Assembly (NCBI GenBank): GCA_913046275.1 | Contig: CAJWSE010000041.1 | Location: 1 to 9,259 of the forward strand | Reading direction: 5' to 3' | Length of the DNA stretch: 9,259 bases | From: an uncultured Phycisphaerae bacterium | GTDB lineage: Bacteria; Planctomycetota; Phycisphaerae; Phycisphaerales; SM1A02 | Shown: positions 7,285 through 9,259 of the stretch, in pieces | Position numbering within the stretch: the stretch's first letter is position 1 | Layout: every line of letters begins with the position of its first letter | Notes under the pieces: model-generated | Seen by the model: only the letters and a program-made list of their open reading frames with translations | Databases searched by the model: none | Told to the model about the DNA's origin: nothing | Translations under genes and position numbers: made by a program

Positions 7285-7313
7285 TTCGACTCATCAAGAA
7301 TTATTAAGGCAAA

Positions 7314-7351
7314 CCTGCGAAATCTATAGTTGATTTTCTCGCGGACTTTTT
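7314..7351 (+). terminator. candidate imperfect hairpin terminator between the pump gene and fbaB
   Basis: In the 65-base convergent gap, GCG-AAATC (7317-7324) can pair with GATTT (7332-7336) and CGC (7340-7342) across a three-base bulge. Flanking CC/GG adds further pairs, and ACTTTTT follows (7345-7351). This suits termination of the plus-strand pump transcript. The stem is imperfect and overlaps the fbaB stop codon, so the call is tentative. Confidence 0.3.
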
Positions 7352-8411
7352 ATGCAATTGTTATTGAATCATCCAGGAAGACATCTTGAATCGCTCCGAG
7401 TAATCGAACACCATCACTCATAGTGCGCTGAAAAGCCTTGCGTCCCGAAATCAAGCCGCATCCACCAGCCCGCTTATTTATCACAGCTGTTTCAACAGCT
7501 TGAGCAAAATCATTCTCGCCTGATGCGCCACCAGAATTGATCAAACCACAACGCCCGCTGAAGCAATTTAAAACTTGATAACGGCACAAATCAATCGGAT
7601 GATCTGAGCAAAGATCTTCATACATGCCCTTGTGAAACTTGCCGTAAGAAGTACTGCCCTCGTTCATTGCTACATATCCGCCATTGTTCGTAGCAAGTTT
7701 TTGCTTAATAATATCTGCTTGTATTGTCACACCCAAATGGTTTGCTTGACCTGTCAAATCAGCAGAAGCATGGTAATCGCTACCGCTTACTTTAAAATCA
7801 CTATTTCGTAAGTAACACCAGAGCACTGTTGCCATGCCAAGTTGGTGGGCAAGTTCAAAAGCATGTGCAACTTCTTGAATCTGCCTGCTAGACTCTTCTG
7901 AACCAAAATAAATTGTTGCTCCAACGGCCGCAGCACCCAAGTTCCATGCTTCTTCAACAGATCCAAACATGACCTGGTCAAAAGAGTTTGGGCTTGTCAT
8001 AAGTTCATTATGATTAATTTTAACAATAAACGGAATTTTATGAGCATAGTCACGAGCCACTGAGCCTAATGCGCCATATGTTGTCGCTACTGCATTACAT
8101 CCACCCTCAATGGCAAGTTCACAGATATTTGATGGGTCGAAATACAACGGATTCGGACTAAACGAAGCACCACCAGAATGTTCAATACCTTGATCAACAG
8201 GAAGAATTGAAACGTACCCCGAACCCCCTAGACGTCCGTGATTATAAATCGAAGCAAGATTTCTTAAGACTTGAGGACTTCTATCACTATTTTTCCAAGT
8301 CCTATCGATAAAATCACTGCCTGGAAGGTGAAGTAAGTCTGAGGAGACTTTTGCTTTGTATGAAATTAAATCTTCTGCATTCTCGCCTAAATATTCAACT
8401 GTTGAGGTCAT
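7350..8411 (-). CDS. fbaB: class I fructose-bisphosphate aldolase, FbaB/DhnA type
   Basis: This 353-residue cytoplasmic Schiff-base aldolase interconverts fructose-1,6-bisphosphate with dihydroxyacetone phosphate and glyceraldehyde-3-phosphate. It resembles E. coli FbaB along most of its length. Visible blocks are PVDQGIEHS (residues 71-79, with Asp73), [11 protein letters not shown] (128-138), [15 protein letters not shown] (232-246), where Lys236 or Lys238 should form the Schiff base, and the phosphate-binding LINSGGASG (290-298). GLISGRKAF (319-327) follows, and the C-terminus is [12 protein letters not shown]. Length is normal for the family (about 350). AGGAG, 8 bases before ATG 8411 on the minus strand, fixes the start, and a perfect TATAAT lies upstream. 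It is convergent with the pump gene and the same strand as the right-edge frame, 77 bases apart. Confidence 0.94.
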   Translation of the reverse strand: MTSTVEYLGENAEDLISYKAKVSSDLLHLPGSDFIDRTWKNSDRSPQVLRNLASIYNHGRLGGSGYVSILPVDQGIEHSGGASFSPNPLYFDPSNICELAIEGGCNAVATTYGALGSVARDYAHKIPFIVKINHNELMTSPNSFDQVMFGSVEEAWNLGAAAVGATIYFGSEESSRQIQEVAHAFELAHQLGMATVLWCYLRNSDFKVSGSDYHASADLTGQANHLGVTIQADIIKQKLATNNGGYVAMNEGSTSYGKFHKGMYEDLCSDHPIDLCRYQVLNCFSGRCGLINSGGASGENDFAQAVETAVINKRAGGCGLISGRKAFQRTMSDGVRLLGAIQDVFLDDSITIA

Positions 8412-8434
8412 TCTGGTGTCTCCTGGTTGAGGGC

Positions 8435-8440
8435 ATTATA
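8435..8440 (-). promoter_or_regulatory. candidate promoter -10 element for fbaB
   Basis: Read on the minus strand, TATAAT at 8435-8440 is a perfect -10 hexamer 23 bases before the fbaB ATG, with AGGAG between them. That would give a short leader of roughly 15 bases. I see no good -35 at 16-18 bases upstream and no extended -10 TG, so an activator or lower strength is possible. Confidence 0.4.
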
Positions 8441-8488
8441 CCTTTTAGGCTCTCCCACAGGGTCTCACACATAAAAAGTGTAAGTTCT

Positions 8489-9259
8489 CTAAATTGTAGA
8501 GGCCTGACCATCACGGCGTGAATCACTGGCACCAGCATAACCAATTGACAACCCTTGAACAATTTGGCCGCCACCAAAGGCAACCGTTTTTGATTTAGCT
8601 AATTCAAGTTCATGACCCATCTTTTCAAGCATATCGTAGACCGAATGGGAAAAACCAGGCTCAATAGCGACTTTTTTGCCACCAATAAGTTTCCATCGGG
8701 GCGCATCAAGAGCTGATTGAGGATTTTGATGAGCAAATAACAATCTGCACAAAACTTGTAAATGCCCCTGAGGCTGCATTGGACCCCCCATAACACCAAA
8801 TGGTGTTCGCAAGCCACCCTGCTCTAAAAATCCTGGGATAATTGTATGAAATGGTCGCTTGTTTGGACCAATACAATTTGGGTGATTTGGGTCAAGGGAA
8901 AAACCTCTGCCCCTATTTTGAAGTGCAATACCAGTTCCAGGCACAACCATCCCGGAGCCAAATCCTTCAAAAAGCAATGATGATTCCTCTATTTGGATTT
9001 CTGCATGCCCGAACTCCTTAGCCTCAGAGTGGCTTACCTGACCACCAAACTGCTCAGCAAGAGTTTGCATTCCATAGCAAATACCTAAAATAGGTATATC
9101 TAATTCAAAAATAATCTCTTGAACTCTTGGAGTATTTAATTTTCTAACTGATTCTGGCCCGCCAGAGAGAATTATCCCCTTTGGTTTAATTGCTTTAATT
9201 TTTTCAGAAGAAACATCCCAAGGAAGAATTTCAGAAAATACATCTAACTCTCTTACTCT
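8489..9259 (-). CDS. chimeric frame: GMP synthase N-terminal piece joined to gamma-glutamyltransferase C-terminal part (partial at right edge)
   Basis: A single open frame of 256 codons enters from the right edge and stops at TAG 8489-8491. Residues about 1-98 are GuaA-like (separate entry). Residues about 99-256 match the C-terminal part of the gamma-glutamyltransferase small subunit, YwrD-like class: FGSGMVVPGTGIALQNR (100-116), GPNKRPFHTIIPGF, GVMGGPMQPQGHLQ, LDAPRW, and the end GYAGASDSRRDG. The GGT part has no large subunit. It also lacks the catalytic Thr of the self-processed small subunit, expected about 23 residues before FGSG, where GuaA sequence now stands. The junction falls near residues 97-103 (about 8951-8971). 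As written, neither enzyme can be active. A GGT gene presumably continued upstream in the real genome; the fusion is more likely an artefact or scar than a new enzyme. Confidence 0.85.
   Translation of the reverse strand, partial: RVRELDVFSEILPWDVSSEKIKAIKPKGIILSGGPESVRKLNTPRVQEIIFELDIPILGICYGMQTLAEQFGGQVSHSEAKEFGHAEIQIEESSLLFEGFGSGMVVPGTGIALQNRGRGFSLDPNHPNCIGPNKRPFHTIIPGFLEQGGLRTPFGVMGGPMQPQGHLQVLCRLLFAHQNPQSALDAPRWKLIGGKKVAIEPGFSHSVYDMLEKMGHELELAKSKTVAFGGGQIVQGLSIGYAGASDSRRDGQASTI
8966..9259 (-). other. guaA: GuaA (GMP synthase) glutamine-amidotransferase segment within the chimeric frame
   Basis: Reading in from the right edge, the first 98 residues match the start of the GuaA class I amidotransferase domain: RVREL, GIILSGGPESV (29-39), LGICYGMQTLAEQFGG (58-73) and EFGHAEIQI (82-90). 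Cys61 is the nucleophile. Aligned from memory to E. coli GuaA, residue 1 corresponds to about Arg26 and Cys61 to Cys86 with no gaps. The catalytic His and Glu (E. coli 181 and 183) and the whole ATP-pyrophosphatase domain are missing, replaced by GGT sequence. Bases 9071-9259 hold 60 G/C of 189 by hand count (32%), while 8961-9070 hold 49 of 110 (45%), so the composition step may lie inside the GuaA segment. Confidence 0.85.

Noticed and set aside
8487..8501. Short hairpin CTCTA-loop-TAGAG at the end of the right-edge frame
   Set aside because: The five-base stem has no following T-run on the minus strand, so it does not make a convincing terminator. A nearby CACAC/GTGTG repeat around 8466-8481 pairs over only about four bases.
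8489..9259. A genuine new bifunctional amidotransferase-GGT enzyme
   Set aside because: The GuaA part lacks the His/Glu of the triad and the GGT part lacks the catalytic Thr, so the fused product should be inactive for both known reactions. An artefact or scar explains it better.

Overview
The window is about 9.3 kb of ordinary bacterial chromosome with moderate-to-low GC and dense coding. There is no sign of phage, insertion sequence, CRISPR array, rRNA or tRNA. The gene set is housekeeping and metabolic. A short ribosome hibernation factor, an EIIA-type PTS protein and HPr with no sugar permease, next to DUF502, gpsA and a FbaB-type class I aldolase, suggests a Gram-negative-type bacterium. 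A planctomycete of the Phycisphaerae kind would fit, but this placement is inferred from family recall and gene order and is not proven.

Layout. Positions 1-114 may hold the tail of a gene entering from the left. From 163 to 4123 seven genes run on the plus strand with short gaps: an unrecognised membrane-anchored or exported protein, a YciA-like acyl-CoA thioesterase, purN (sharing an ATGA overlap with the thioesterase), a DUF502 membrane protein, short-form hpf, a PtsN-like EIIA and an HPr. gpsA (4124-5125, minus) abuts HPr stop codon to stop codon. A divergent gap separates gpsA from a P1B-type ATPase (5242-7284, plus). That pump converges on a FbaB-type aldolase (7350-8411, minus). The last frame (8489-9259, minus) is cut by the right edge.

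How the genes fit together. HPF, EIIA and HPr look like a regulatory phosphorelay module tied to growth state, because no EIIB/EIIC transporter is present. PurN (purines), GpsA (glycerol-3-phosphate for phospholipid) and FbaB (glycolysis/gluconeogenesis) are core metabolism. The P-type pump is unusual: its membrane metal motif reads Cys-Pro-Gly where Cys-Pro-Cys is usual, it has no N-terminal metal-binding domain, and other expected ligands appear to be replaced.

The most striking object is the right-edge frame. About 98 residues of GMP synthase (GuaA, including its catalytic Cys) run without a stop into the C-terminal part of a gamma-glutamyltransferase. Neither half keeps a complete active site. 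The base composition of the far end is clearly lower than that of the GGT part. An assembly chimera or a recombination scar is the most economical explanation. No convincing new multi-gene system was found; the pump with the CPG site is the best candidate for new biology.
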